Shown here piece by piece: positions 26,028 through 34,272 of a DNA stretch of 64,000 nt. The DNA lies in assembly GCF_002803065.1 (NCBI RefSeq), contig NZ_NNBL01000003.1, positions 267,460 to 331,459 on the forward strand. Reading direction: 5' to 3'. The notes under the pieces are model-generated. The model saw only the letters and a program-made list of their open reading frames with translations, had not been told where the DNA came from and did not search any database. Both the position numbers and the translations under genes were made by a program. Positions within the stretch are counted from its first letter, which is position 1. Every line of letters begins with the position of its first letter. This DNA comes from Streptomyces sp. CB01635. GTDB taxonomy: Bacteria; Actinomycetota; Actinomycetes; Streptomycetales; Streptomycetaceae.

Positions 26028-26482
26028 GCCGCACACACCCCGCACGGGTCGACCTGGCCGACACCGACGGGTGCCACGTCCTTGCCCGCCACCAGTGGGC
26101 AGTCAGGGTGGTGCGCGCGGTCCATGCCCTCGGCCCGCACCAGCGGCAGGGGGAGCGTGGTGTCCGTCGGCCCGCTGCGGCGGGTGCGCGTCGCGGGGGA
26201 CGTGTCCTCGTCGTCGTCCGCGGGAGCGAGGGCGATCAGCGAGATGCGGCGCTCGCCGAGCGTGCGGCGGGCGCGTAGCAGCCACAGGCAGAGGCCGCCG
26301 GCGCAGACCGCGAACCCGGCGACGCCGAGGTTCAGCCAGGCCGCCTGCCGCGCCGTCGACACCGTGCCCCCTGCGCCGAACCAGGCGGTCACGATCAGGG
26401 CGAGCCCGGCGAGGGTGGTGCCGCAGACGGTCACCACGTCCCGGTCGCGCCAGGGCACAGTGCGTCCGTCCACGCCGCTCAT
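26024..26482 (-). CDS. Small membrane protein of the Liv-type operon, with cysteine-containing tail
   Basis: 152 residues. Two membrane helices (about 17-38 and 47-70) are followed by an acidic region and a C-terminal tail with three cysteines (HHPDCPLVAGKD, then DPCGVCAA). It overlaps both neighbours by ATGA junctions, so it is built in step with the transporter. No family recognised. The C-terminal Cys residues could bind metal or form disulfides (inference). Confidence 0.75.
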   Translation of the reverse strand: MSGVDGRTVPWRDRDVVTVCGTTLAGLALIVTAWFGAGGTVSTARQAAWLNLGVAGFAVCAGGLCLWLLRARRTLGERRISLIALAPADDDEDTSPATRTRRSGPTDTTLPLPLVRAEGMDRAHHPDCPLVAGKDVAPVGVGQVDPCGVCAA

Positions 26483-26907
26483 CGAACCTCCCCTTCGCCG
26501 AAGGGAGTCGGAGCGGACCGCTCGGGCTCGGCCGGGGAGGCGGCCGAGCCCGGGGAGACCGAAGCAGCCCGCTCGCGTCCGGGGGGTGCCAGGACGGCAC
26601 CGTTGCCGTCCTGGCTCCCGGCGAGGGCGATCGCGTCGGCACCGCCGGCCGCCCGCAGCGCCTGCTCGATGCGGTCGAGCTTGCGCCACTCGTCGCGCAG
26701 GTCCGCCGAGAGCCACAACGCGGTCGAGAGGCCGAGCAGGAACAGGCTGCCGAGCCCGGCACTGACGACGTACGGCAACTGCTCGGCGGGATACGGCGTA
26801 CCGCTCACCCCGCGCCAGCCGATGACAAGGGTTGCGGCGCCCGCCAGCGCGGTCAACGCAGCGGTCAGCCTGTCCCACTGACTGCGTATCCGGGTCACGA
26901 TGTCCAT
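26479..26907 (-). CDS. Small two-helix membrane protein of the Liv-type operon
   Basis: 142 residues: an amphipathic start (MDIVTRIRSQWDRLTAALTA), membrane helices at about 13-32 and 45-70, and a Pro/Glu/Ser-rich C-terminus. ATG 26907 lies inside the end of the preceding gene (13-bp overlap), and the stop overlaps the next start (ATGA). Unknown function; position indicates an accessory subunit of the transporter complex. Confidence 0.75.
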   Translation of the reverse strand: MDIVTRIRSQWDRLTAALTALAGAATLVIGWRGVSGTPYPAEQLPYVVSAGLGSLFLLGLSTALWLSADLRDEWRKLDRIEQALRAAGGADAIALAGSQDGNGAVLAPPGRERAASVSPGSAASPAEPERSAPTPFGEGEVR

Positions 26908-28154
26908 CGAGTCTTCACTCCCAACAGGCGCAGCAGGGTGCCGGCGGCGAACGTGGCCACGGCGCCGAGCGCGAGCACGAGGTAGATGCCGGTGACGCCC
27001 ATATCGGTCGGACTGGCGGCCAGTTGGACGGGCCTGGTGTCCTGGGGCGTGGACGAGCCGTCGTCGGACGGGGCTTTCGGGGCGGCCGGAGTGTCGTCGG
27101 CCGGCACCTGCGAGTCCGCGGCGTCCCCGCCGCCACCCGCGTCGGACGGCGCCTGCGGCACCCGTGCGGGCGGCACGCTTCCGCTGCCGGGCGGCGCCTC
27201 GATGCGGCCGGCGTCGGCGGAAGCGCGGCCGAACACGTACGTCACGGTGTAGACGGCCCCGGACTGGGTGTCCTGTTGCCGTGCCTGCACTTCGAGACCG
27301 GCCGACACGACGCCCTGCTCGGTGCGCTTCTCGTCCAGGTAGCGGATCTTGATTCCCGCGGCCGCGAGGGCCTTGGCCGGATCGGCGGCGTCGGGCAGCG
27401 GTGCGGTCTGCCCGACGACCTTGAGTCCGTCCGGGGATATCTCGACACCCTGGCCGGCGATCTCGGTGCGGCCGATGCTGAGCTCGGAGTCCCGTACGAC
27501 CTTGCCGTCCCGGTCGACCGTGGCGGTCGCGGAGCTGAGCACGCGGCCGAGTTCGAGGACGCCGTTGACCGCCCACGGCTTGGTGTCGGAGGTGGCCGTT
27601 GCCTTCCCCGTGAGGGCGTCCGGGTCCACCGATGTGTGGGCCATCGCCGTGGTGGACGCCGCCGCCGCGTCCTGGCCGAGGACCGTACTGGCCTGCGCCT
27701 TGGTGGACGTCTTGGTGCTGTGCGAGCGCATGACGTGCGGATCCTGGCCGCTGGTGGCGCTCTCGTCGGAGGGGTACGTGGAGGCCGCGTACGCCGGATA
27801 GTCGGGGAACTTCTGCCCGGTCTGGCTGCCGATCAGCGCGGGTGCGGAGATGACCGTCTCGCCGGGATAGGGGCTGCCGGCCCACCCCGACGACTCGCCG
27901 ACCGCGTAGTTCACGCAGGCCCGGGCCACCGGAACACCCACACCGGTGGGCGCCTGCAGCAGCGTGTCGTTGCTCGCGCTCACGGTCACCTGCACGCCCT
28001 GCGCCGTCGCGGTCACCGGGCAGTCGCTGCCCTCCGAGTCGCCCGGCTCGGCCGCACCGGCCGCCGTCGGCAGGAACACCAGAAGCGCGACCGTGCCCGC
28101 CCCGGAGAGCGCGCGGGCTCGCAGGGGGAGGGAGAGGGATCCTCGCACGGACAT
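26895..28154 (-). CDS. Exported, C-terminally anchored protein heading the Liv-type operon
   Basis: 419 residues. A signal peptide (1 to about 35) leads to an extracellular beta-rich domain with two early cysteines (SDCPV and RACVNY), which could form a disulfide. A Pro/Asp/Ser-rich stalk (about 325-385) and one C-terminal membrane helix (about 388-412) with a basic end follow. I recognise no family. As the first gene of a coupled operon ending in a binding lipoprotein and a lytic transglycosylase, it may be an envelope receptor or assembly factor. It starts 20 bp from the TGACGGACCGTCA palindrome. Confidence 0.75.
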   Translation of the reverse strand: MSVRGSLSLPLRARALSGAGTVALLVFLPTAAGAAEPGDSEGSDCPVTATAQGVQVTVSASNDTLLQAPTGVGVPVARACVNYAVGESSGWAGSPYPGETVISAPALIGSQTGQKFPDYPAYAASTYPSDESATSGQDPHVMRSHSTKTSTKAQASTVLGQDAAAASTTAMAHTSVDPDALTGKATATSDTKPWAVNGVLELGRVLSSATATVDRDGKVVRDSELSIGRTEIAGQGVEISPDGLKVVGQTAPLPDAADPAKALAAAGIKIRYLDEKRTEQGVVSAGLEVQARQQDTQSGAVYTVTYVFGRASADAGRIEAPPGSGSVPPARVPQAPSDAGGGGDAADSQVPADDTPAAPKAPSDDGSSTPQDTRPVQLAASPTDMGVTGIYLVLALGAVATFAAGTLLRLLGVKTRWTS

Positions 28155-28174
28155 CGATGCCCTTCGCCTAGATT

Positions 28175-28187
28175 TGACGGACCGTCA
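28175..28187. promoter_or_regulatory. Palindrome upstream of the Liv-type operon
   Basis: TGACGGACCGTCA is a perfect 13-bp palindrome, 20 bp before the ATG at 28154. Eleven of its bases (ACGGACCGTCA) recur at 28398-28408 on the other side of the divergent region. Probable operator of the IclR-type regulator encoded at 28524. Confidence 0.6.
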
Positions 28188-28397
28188 TATATGGCTGACC
28201 CGCCGCACTCTCTGCGCACGTACCGAGACTCGGAAGGGGGCGCATGGCCGCATCCCGGTGAACGGACCTGCCACTCCCGCTCAGTGGGACTCGCCGACGG
28301 ACAACGCGAGCTTCCCGGACCCGCAGTGGTGCGCCCAAAGGGTGAGGATTCTGTATGTGCACGGCAGGGGCCTCGCAAGGGTCACCCATCGCGGCGA

Positions 28398-28408
28398 ACG
28401 GACCGTCA
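28398..28408. promoter_or_regulatory. Second copy of ACGGACCGTCA before the IclR gene
   Basis: Exact 11-bp match to the palindrome at 28175, 115 bp before ATG 28524. The rest of the 369-bp divergent region shows no gene. Confidence 0.5.
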
Positions 28409-28523
28409 ACACTGTCCGCGTCCCGGTCGGTTCGATCGCGGACAGGTGCGCAGGACACGGCCCGGACACATCACGAAACGGCCCCGGCTCGCGCTCGCGC
28501 TCTCGCTCTCGGTGGAGGCGGAC

Positions 28524-29324
28524 ATGACGGCACCCGCGAAGGTCGGCGGACGCGCGGGCGACGTCCCCGCCCCGAGCTCCATGATCGAACGTATGACGCT
28601 CATCCTCGACGCGTTCGACCCTCACACGCCCAGCCTCTCCCTCCTCGACCTTGCCGAACGCACCGGCCTGCCACGCTCCACCCTGCATCGCATCCTCGAC
28701 CAGATGATCAGGTTGCGCTGGCTCACCCACTCCACGGGCGGTTACCGGCTCGGCATGCGCCCTCTGGAGCTCGGCGGGCGCGCCGCGGGACACAATGAGA
28801 TCAGGGACGTCGTCACGCCTCTGCTGCACGAGATGTGCCGGCGCACCGGCCTGGCAGGACATCTCGCCGTCCTCGACGGACGTGAGGTGGTCTTCCTGGA
28901 GAAGGCGGGCGGCCGGTCCGCCGCCCAGCTGCCCACCCGGCTCGGTGCTCGACTGCCCGCACACACAACGGCTGTCGGCAAGGCGATCCTCGCCACACTC
29001 GACCCGGGCCTGGTCGACTCGGCCTACCGCGGCCAGCTGCCCATGAGTACCCCGCGCACCCTGCGCACCGCCGTGGACCTGCACCACGAACTGACCAGGA
29101 TTCGCAGGCGGGACGGCCTGGCTATCGACAACGAAGAGACCCTGACGGGCTTCCGCTGTGTTGCGGCCCCCCTGCGCAGCGGCGGCCCGGCGACGGCCGC
29201 GCTGTCACTCTGCGGCGACTACCAGGCAATGGATTTCAAGGAGTTGGCTCCACTGGTGCACGACCTCGCGGGCGAGGCGTGCCGTGCGCTGTTCCCGCGT
29301 CAACGTCAACACCGGGCGGGGTAG
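28524..29324 (+). CDS. IclR-family transcriptional regulator
   Basis: 266 residues. A winged helix-turn-helix at about 18-75 (SLLDLAERTGLPRSTLHRIL, then YRLGMRPLELGGRA) and an IclR effector domain (about 90-260: LHEMCRRTGLAGHLAVLDGR, LPAHTTAVGKAILATLDPGL, GFRCVAAPLRSG). ATG 28524 has GGAGG 5 bp upstream. Divergent from the Liv-type operon, it is the obvious candidate to control it, through the ACGGACCGTCA sites. Confidence 0.85.
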   Translation: MTAPAKVGGRAGDVPAPSSMIERMTLILDAFDPHTPSLSLLDLAERTGLPRSTLHRILDQMIRLRWLTHSTGGYRLGMRPLELGGRAAGHNEIRDVVTPLLHEMCRRTGLAGHLAVLDGREVVFLEKAGGRSAAQLPTRLGARLPAHTTAVGKAILATLDPGLVDSAYRGQLPMSTPRTLRTAVDLHHELTRIRRRDGLAIDNEETLTGFRCVAAPLRSGGPATAALSLCGDYQAMDFKELAPLVHDLAGEACRALFPRQRQHRAG

Positions 29325-29677
29325 GGCACGAACCTGCCTCAGCCGCGCTATCGGCCCCGGCCGCATCACCCATCGCCACGTCCCATGCGTGGTCAGAACC
29401 GCCGAGCGGTCCCAAGGCCGCCGCCGACTCGCCGACGGCCGAGGGCGCGCGGACCGCTGTCGGAGACCGGTCATGGCGTTGAGCCGACCGCTCCGGGCGC
29501 CCACCGGGGCCGCGCATGTACGGGGTTGGGCGCCGAACCGACCGGGCGCCGTTGCGGCGCTGGAGGAGAGACGGCTGGGTTCGACGCGCAGATCGCGGTG
29601 GGCCCGTGGACCGTCCGTGGCCCGTGCGTTCCCGTCCAGGTGGGCGAGGAGGGCGCGCCGGGTGGCCGCTGCGCACC
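29325..29677. other. Intergenic, no supported gene
   Basis: About 350 bp after the IclR gene. Frames are open on both strands but Arg/Pro-rich without start signals. I see no hairpin I would call a terminator. Confidence 0.4.
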
Positions 29678-29929
29678 ATGACGAAGACTCGGCCCCCACC
29701 GGCCATCCACGGCGGGATTCTCTACCGCGACACGGAGGACGTCCCGCAGCCGCTCCTGGCTCTTGGCCTGAAGACGCACCGCCCGCCGTGGACCTTCCAC
29801 AGCGGCCTCCCGAACGACGGTAAGACCCCCGTGGACCTCACGGTCGGCCGCACCGCCCTCGCCCTGGCCGCCAACCGCGTGCACCTGTCCTGCGCAACCA
29901 CTGCGGTCAGGCTTCCGGCGGACCGTTGA
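29678..29929 (+). CDS. Short unrecognised reading frame, possibly a gene fragment
   Basis: 83 residues (GGILYRDTEDVPQPLLALGL, HRPPWTFHSGLPNDGKTPVD) with strongly GC-biased third positions and balanced composition, unlike the Arg-rich noise around it. No clear ribosome-binding site precedes the ATG. I do not recognise the sequence; it may be a remnant of a longer gene. The 240 bp to the phosphatase gene hold an AT-rich patch near 29990-30030 that may be a promoter. Confidence 0.35.
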   Translation: MTKTRPPPAIHGGILYRDTEDVPQPLLALGLKTHRPPWTFHSGLPNDGKTPVDLTVGRTALALAANRVHLSCATTAVRLPADR

Positions 29930-30173
29930 CACGGGTGTAGACCTTCTCGGCCGACGGGTCCCTCGGGCGCCGGCGACGCCGTCCCCACTTGTTTGAAATA
30001 ATGACCTCAATTGCCCTTTATGCCGGGCGACGCCATGACCTCGATCACCGAGGGTCCTGCCAGGAGGCCGAAATGCACTCCTCAATCGTGTGGGCGGACC
30101 CGGCAACGGTGCGGAGCGATCGCCGCAGACGGAAGGCGACCGAGAGCGGCCGTACGGTCCCCGGGCGCTTGTG

Positions 30174-31508
30174 ATGGCGGGAATCGAGCGCGGCATCCAC
30201 CCGAGGCAGCCACATACCCCGGACCTGCACGAACGTCTGCGTGCCGAGCTGGGCCGGATCGACGAGCAATTGCGGTCTCTGCTGGACGCCATGGACCGAG
30301 TTCAGGGCCTGCTGGATGCCGTGGTGTCCATCAGCCGGGAGGTGGAGCTGCCCGCGGTGCTGAACCGCATCGTCACCACCGCCATGGATCTGGTGGGCGC
30401 CCGCTACGGGGCAATGGGTGTGCTCGACGAGTCCGGAGACCATTTGGAGCGGTTCATCGCCGCCGGCCTGTCCGCACAGGAACGCGCTGCTCTGGCCGAG
30501 GCCGGATTCCCTCGCGGTATGGGGGTCCTCGGGCACCTGATTCATCATCCGGAGCCCCTGCGGGTGGAGAGCATTCTGTCTCATCCGTCGTCCACCGGGT
30601 TTCCGCCCGGTCATCCGAGTATGCGTACCCTGCTCGGCGTCGCGATCAGCGTCCGCGGCGAGATCTACGGCGATCTCTACCTCTCCGAGCGGCGCGACGG
30701 ACAGCCCTTCGACGCTCACGACGAGAACGTCGTCGTCGCCCTGGCCGGTGCCGCCGGGATCGCGATCGAGAACGTCCGCCTGTTCGAGCGTGTACGGGTC
30801 GGAGCCGAGCAGTTCCAGCGGCTGCTGCTGCCGACACTTCCCGACCTGCGGCCTTTCACCGCGGCCGCGATCTACCGGCCCGCAGCCGAGCCCAGCCAGC
30901 TCGGCGGAGACTGGTACGACGCGATCCCGCTGTCCGGCAACGTCGTGGCGGTCGTCATCGGTGATGTGGTCGGGCACGATCTGCGGGCCGCGGCCTCCAT
31001 GGCCTCCACCCGCAACATGCTGCGCGCTCTGCTGTTCGAGCATGGCGGTGCGCCCGCTGCCGTCCTCGCCCAGCTCGACCGCACCCTGCAGGCCATGACA
31101 AGCAACCCCATCACCACCACGACGCTGGCGCGGATCGAACCGGCCGGACCGGGCTGGCGCCTCCACTGGAGTAGCGCGGGCCACGTCCCGCCCCTGCTGA
31201 TCGTCCCTGGTCGCCGGGCGGAAACCCTGTTCGCCGAGCCGGGGCTGCCGCTCGGGGTCGACCCGGAACAGCCCCGCCCCGATCACTCCCGATACATGCC
31301 ACCTGACTCCACCGTGGTCTTCTTCACGGACGGGCTGATCGAACATCCTGCCCGGCCCATCGACGAGAGCCTCGACGAGCTCACCGCACTAGCCACCCTG
31401 TACGCCGCCCTGCCCCTGCCGGAATTCGTTCAGGCACTGGCCGATCACCACCCCAGCGACGGTCACGACGACATGGCCGTCCTCGCCCTGCGCACCCCGC
31501 CCGCCTGA
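30174..31508 (+). CDS. GAF-domain PP2C/SpoIIE-type serine phosphatase
   Basis: 444 residues. A short coiled coil (about 15-50) leads to a GAF domain (about 50-205: LNRIVTTAMDLVGARYGAMG, VLGVLGHLIHHPEPLRV-like core) and a PP2C_SpoIIE domain (about 225-440) with GGDWYDAI, GDVVGHDLRAAASMA, SSAGHVPPLL and FFTDGLIEH, carrying the metal-binding Asp residues. Such proteins dephosphorylate anti-anti-sigma factors in partner-switching cascades. The start is uncertain: ATG 30174 and GTG 30171 lack a ribosome-binding site, and a GTG at 30090 is possible. The MASE1 sensor gene follows 103 bp later and may feed the same pathway. Confidence 0.85.
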   Translation: MAGIERGIHPRQPHTPDLHERLRAELGRIDEQLRSLLDAMDRVQGLLDAVVSISREVELPAVLNRIVTTAMDLVGARYGAMGVLDESGDHLERFIAAGLSAQERAALAEAGFPRGMGVLGHLIHHPEPLRVESILSHPSSTGFPPGHPSMRTLLGVAISVRGEIYGDLYLSERRDGQPFDAHDENVVVALAGAAGIAIENVRLFERVRVGAEQFQRLLLPTLPDLRPFTAAAIYRPAAEPSQLGGDWYDAIPLSGNVVAVVIGDVVGHDLRAAASMASTRNMLRALLFEHGGAPAAVLAQLDRTLQAMTSNPITTTTLARIEPAGPGWRLHWSSAGHVPPLLIVPGRRAETLFAEPGLPLGVDPEQPRPDHSRYMPPDSTVVFFTDGLIEHPARPIDESLDELTALATLYAALPLPEFVQALADHHPSDGHDDMAVLALRTPPA

Positions 31509-31611
31509 CCGCGCGTCCGCGCCGGACACCCGGCTCAACGGTGCCGTGGAGGATCCCGGGGAAGCGGCGGATGATGGATCACGGAGGGATGTCGAAGCGG
31601 AGGCCGCACCC

Positions 31612-32745
31612 ATGACAGCCGCCCGGCGAGAACGGCTCCGGCGCTGCGCTGCGGCCGCCCTGGAGATCTGTGTGGTGGCCGCGGTCTACTACGGCTCGGC
31701 CAAGCTGGGACTGCTCCAGCAGCTGGTGCGCGGCCAGGTCACCCCGCTGTGGCCGCCGACCGGTATCGCCCTGGCCAGCCTGCTCCTGCGCGGCCCGCGG
31801 GTCTGGCCCGGGATCGCGCTCGGCGCGCTCCTGGTCAACGTCTCCCTCGGCCCGTCGCTGCCGGCCGTGCTCGCCATCGTGGCGGGCAACACCCTCGCGC
31901 CCGTCTGCTCGTACGCACTGCTCCGCCGTGCGGGATTCCGTAGTGAACTGTCCCGTTTGCGGGATGTGCTCGCACTGATCTTTCTCGGTGCGTTCACCGG
32001 AATGCTGGTCAGCGCGACGATCGGCAGCGGAACCCTGGCCCTGGCCGGTGTGGTGGGCGCCGACGGGTTCTGGCCGACGTGGTCTGTCTGGTGGACCGGC
32101 GACGCGATGGGCGTCCTGGTGGTGACGCCGGTCCTGCTCGTTCTCCGCTCGGCACGCTGGCCGAAGGACGCTCCACCGTCCCGTTGGGTGGAGGGGTTCC
32201 TGCTCGTCGCAGCCACGGCCGGCGTCGGTCTTGTCGCGACCGGCAGCGCGCCCCTCATGTTCCTGAGCTTCCCGCTGTTGATCTGGGCGGCCTTCCGCTT
32301 CCAGCTGGCCGGGGCCGCACCCTGCGCACTGGCCGTGTCCACCTTCACGATCATCGCCGCGGCCCGGGGGACCGGTCCGTTCACCGGTCACGATCTGCTC
32401 ACCAGCATGATCACCCTGCAGGCTTTCAACGGTTCCTCCGCGTTGACCGCCCTGCTGGTCGCGGCCGCCGTCAGCGAACGCAACCAGTTCCAGCAGGAGA
32501 TCTCGCAGGCCTGCGGGTATCTCGCCGAGATGGTGGCCAAGATCTCCGCGGGCGGCTACCAGCCGACGCTTCCCCTCCGCTTCGGCGAAGTGAAGGGGGC
32601 CGGCGAAGAGAACGAGCTCGGCGAAGTGAACAAGGTCGATCAGGAGATCAAGCTCGGCGAAGTGCACAAGGCCGATGAAGAGACCAAGGTCCGCGAAGAG
32701 GACAAACGGGAAGGGCGCGGCGGGCGAACCGGAAGAACGGCGTGA
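31612..32745 (+). CDS. MASE1-type membrane sensor without an output domain
   Basis: 377 residues. About eight membrane helices form a MASE1 domain (VTPLWPPTGIALASLLLRGP, WWTGDAMGVLVVTPVLLVLR). MASE1 normally precedes a kinase, GGDEF or phosphatase domain; here a 60-residue charged tail follows instead. The tail holds three 12-residue repeats (36-bp units at 32581, 32617 and 32653; consensus L-G-E-V-x-K-x-D-x-E-x-K). ATG 31612 has CGGAGG upstream. It may signal through the PP2C protein encoded just before. Confidence 0.8.
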   Translation: MTAARRERLRRCAAAALEICVVAAVYYGSAKLGLLQQLVRGQVTPLWPPTGIALASLLLRGPRVWPGIALGALLVNVSLGPSLPAVLAIVAGNTLAPVCSYALLRRAGFRSELSRLRDVLALIFLGAFTGMLVSATIGSGTLALAGVVGADGFWPTWSVWWTGDAMGVLVVTPVLLVLRSARWPKDAPPSRWVEGFLLVAATAGVGLVATGSAPLMFLSFPLLIWAAFRFQLAGAAPCALAVSTFTIIAAARGTGPFTGHDLLTSMITLQAFNGSSALTALLVAAAVSERNQFQQEISQACGYLAEMVAKISAGGYQPTLPLRFGEVKGAGEENELGEVNKVDQEIKLGEVHKADEETKVREEDKREGRGGRTGRTA

Positions 32746-32877
32746 TCAGCCGGGCGTTCCGCCGGGCAGGGGTTTGTCGGAGCTTCGCAGCGTGCGCGAT
32801 GCCGTCGCTCCGGCGGGGCACCTTGGAACGGGGAAGGGGCGGGCCGAGTGGCTCACCGTCGAGCCGAGCTGACCCCT

Positions 32878-32920
32878 CCGCGGGGAGCGGGGAAGCTGCC
32901 CCCCGCGGGGAGTGGGGAAG
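32878..32920. repeat. 18-bp direct repeat after the MASE1 gene
   Basis: CCGCGGGGAGCGGGGAAG at 32878-32895 and a copy with one change at 32903-32920, 25 bp apart. CCCCGCGGGG inside gives local stem potential, so it may act in termination. The 246-bp gap holds nothing else clear. Confidence 0.5.
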
Positions 32921-32991
32921 GGGTCGCGTGCCTCCGCCTGACTCGGTGCAGGCGCTCCCTCACCGGTCCCCATCTGGGATGATGAGTGATC

Positions 32992-34017
32992 ATGGCCTCC
33001 ATGTCCTCGCACGGTTCAGCCGGCACGCCGCCCACCAGTGAGGACGTGGCGCGCGCCGCGGGGGTGTCGCGGGCCACCGTTTCGTACGTCCTGAACAACA
33101 CCCGGAGCGGACGCGTCAGTGAGGCGACCCGGGAGCGGGTGAGGGAAGCGGCCCGGCAACTGGGTTATGTGCCGCACGCCGTAGCGCGGGCACTGCGCGC
33201 GGGGCGGAGCGGTGTCGTGCTGCTCACCGCCCCGGCCGTGACCGCGGGGCCGTTGTTCGCCCAGTACTTCGCCGAGCTGCAGTTGGCCCTTTCGGAGCTC
33301 GGCTACACGGCCGTGCTCTACGGCCCGACGGGACGCCGGGGCGCGGAGGCCGCTCGCCGGTGGGCCGAGTTGAGGCCCGACGCGGTGCTGTCGCTGATGG
33401 ACGACAGCCTGGATGGGCACGCTGTCGATGTGCTGCACCGAGCCGGGATCGGGGTCGTGGTCAGCGCCGGGCCGGTGCCGGTGCCCGGCGCGCACGCGCT
33501 GGTGGCGGATCAGATGCAGGTCGGCGCGGTGGCTGTGGAACACCTGGTGGCGGCCGGACGCAGGAAGATCGGTGTGATCGTCCCCGCTGATGCGTCGCTG
33601 CGCGGGTTCGCCGTGCCCAGGTTCTCCGGAGCTGAGGCCGCGGCGAGCGCACATGCTTCGGTCACCGTCGTGCGGCAGGAACTCGCCTTCGGCCAGGAGG
33701 CGGCGGCTCGGTGGGCCGAGCTGTTCGTCCAGACCGGGGCCGACGGGTTGTTCGCCTACAACGACGAGTACGCGTCCGTCGCCGTGCGCGCCCTGCAGGA
33801 CGCCGGCCTGCGTGTCCCGGAGGACGTCGCCGTCGTGGGTGCGGACGATCTGCTGATCGGCAGACTCCTCCGCCCGAAGCTGACGACCGTCCGCATGGAC
33901 TTCACGCCCGCACGTGAGATCGCGGCGATGCTGGACCGCCTGATCGGTACCCCTGACACGCCCGCGGAGACCCGCTCCTACCTCCGAACCGGTCTGGTGA
34001 TCCGGGAAACCGCCTAG
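32992..34017 (+). CDS. LacI-family transcriptional regulator
   Basis: 341 residues. The N-terminal helix-turn-helix and hinge (about 12-65: TSEDVARAAGVSRATVSYVL, then LGYVPHAVARALRAGRSG) precede a periplasmic-binding-like effector domain (about 66-335, VVLLTAPAVTAGPLFAQYFA, FAYNDEYASVAVRALQDAGL, RPKLTTVRMDF). ATG 32992 is used; GTG 32986 and ATG 33001 are close alternatives. Directly upstream of an MFS importer and GH3 glucosidase, it probably represses them until the sugar is present. Confidence 0.85.
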   Translation: MASMSSHGSAGTPPTSEDVARAAGVSRATVSYVLNNTRSGRVSEATRERVREAARQLGYVPHAVARALRAGRSGVVLLTAPAVTAGPLFAQYFAELQLALSELGYTAVLYGPTGRRGAEAARRWAELRPDAVLSLMDDSLDGHAVDVLHRAGIGVVVSAGPVPVPGAHALVADQMQVGAVAVEHLVAAGRRKIGVIVPADASLRGFAVPRFSGAEAAASAHASVTVVRQELAFGQEAAARWAELFVQTGADGLFAYNDEYASVAVRALQDAGLRVPEDVAVVGADDLLIGRLLRPKLTTVRMDFTPAREIAAMLDRLIGTPDTPAETRSYLRTGLVIRETA

Positions 34018-34272
34018 TCAGGGCGGTCGGCAAGGTGACGTCACAGCAGCGTCGCCGCACGCGGCAACCGCGTCGTGGCTGATGGAGGCGTTGCTCCGGC
34101 GTCGATCAATGGCTTCAACTTTTCAACACGTGAGTGGTGCCGCAGCTGATGACGAACACAACTCATGCCGTCAGACCTCTTCCGCTGATTACACGTGTCA
34201 CCTACTGTCCTCCTCAACGCGCGCCCCCACCGCGTCCGCATTCATCGGCATCGCTCTTCAAGGGGCCTCACC

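Noticed and set aside
26832..28523. Long plus-strand extension upstream of the IclR gene (28524)
   Set aside because: It is antisense to the exported protein gene and the region lacks motifs; the IclR domain begins after a clear ribosome-binding site at 28514.
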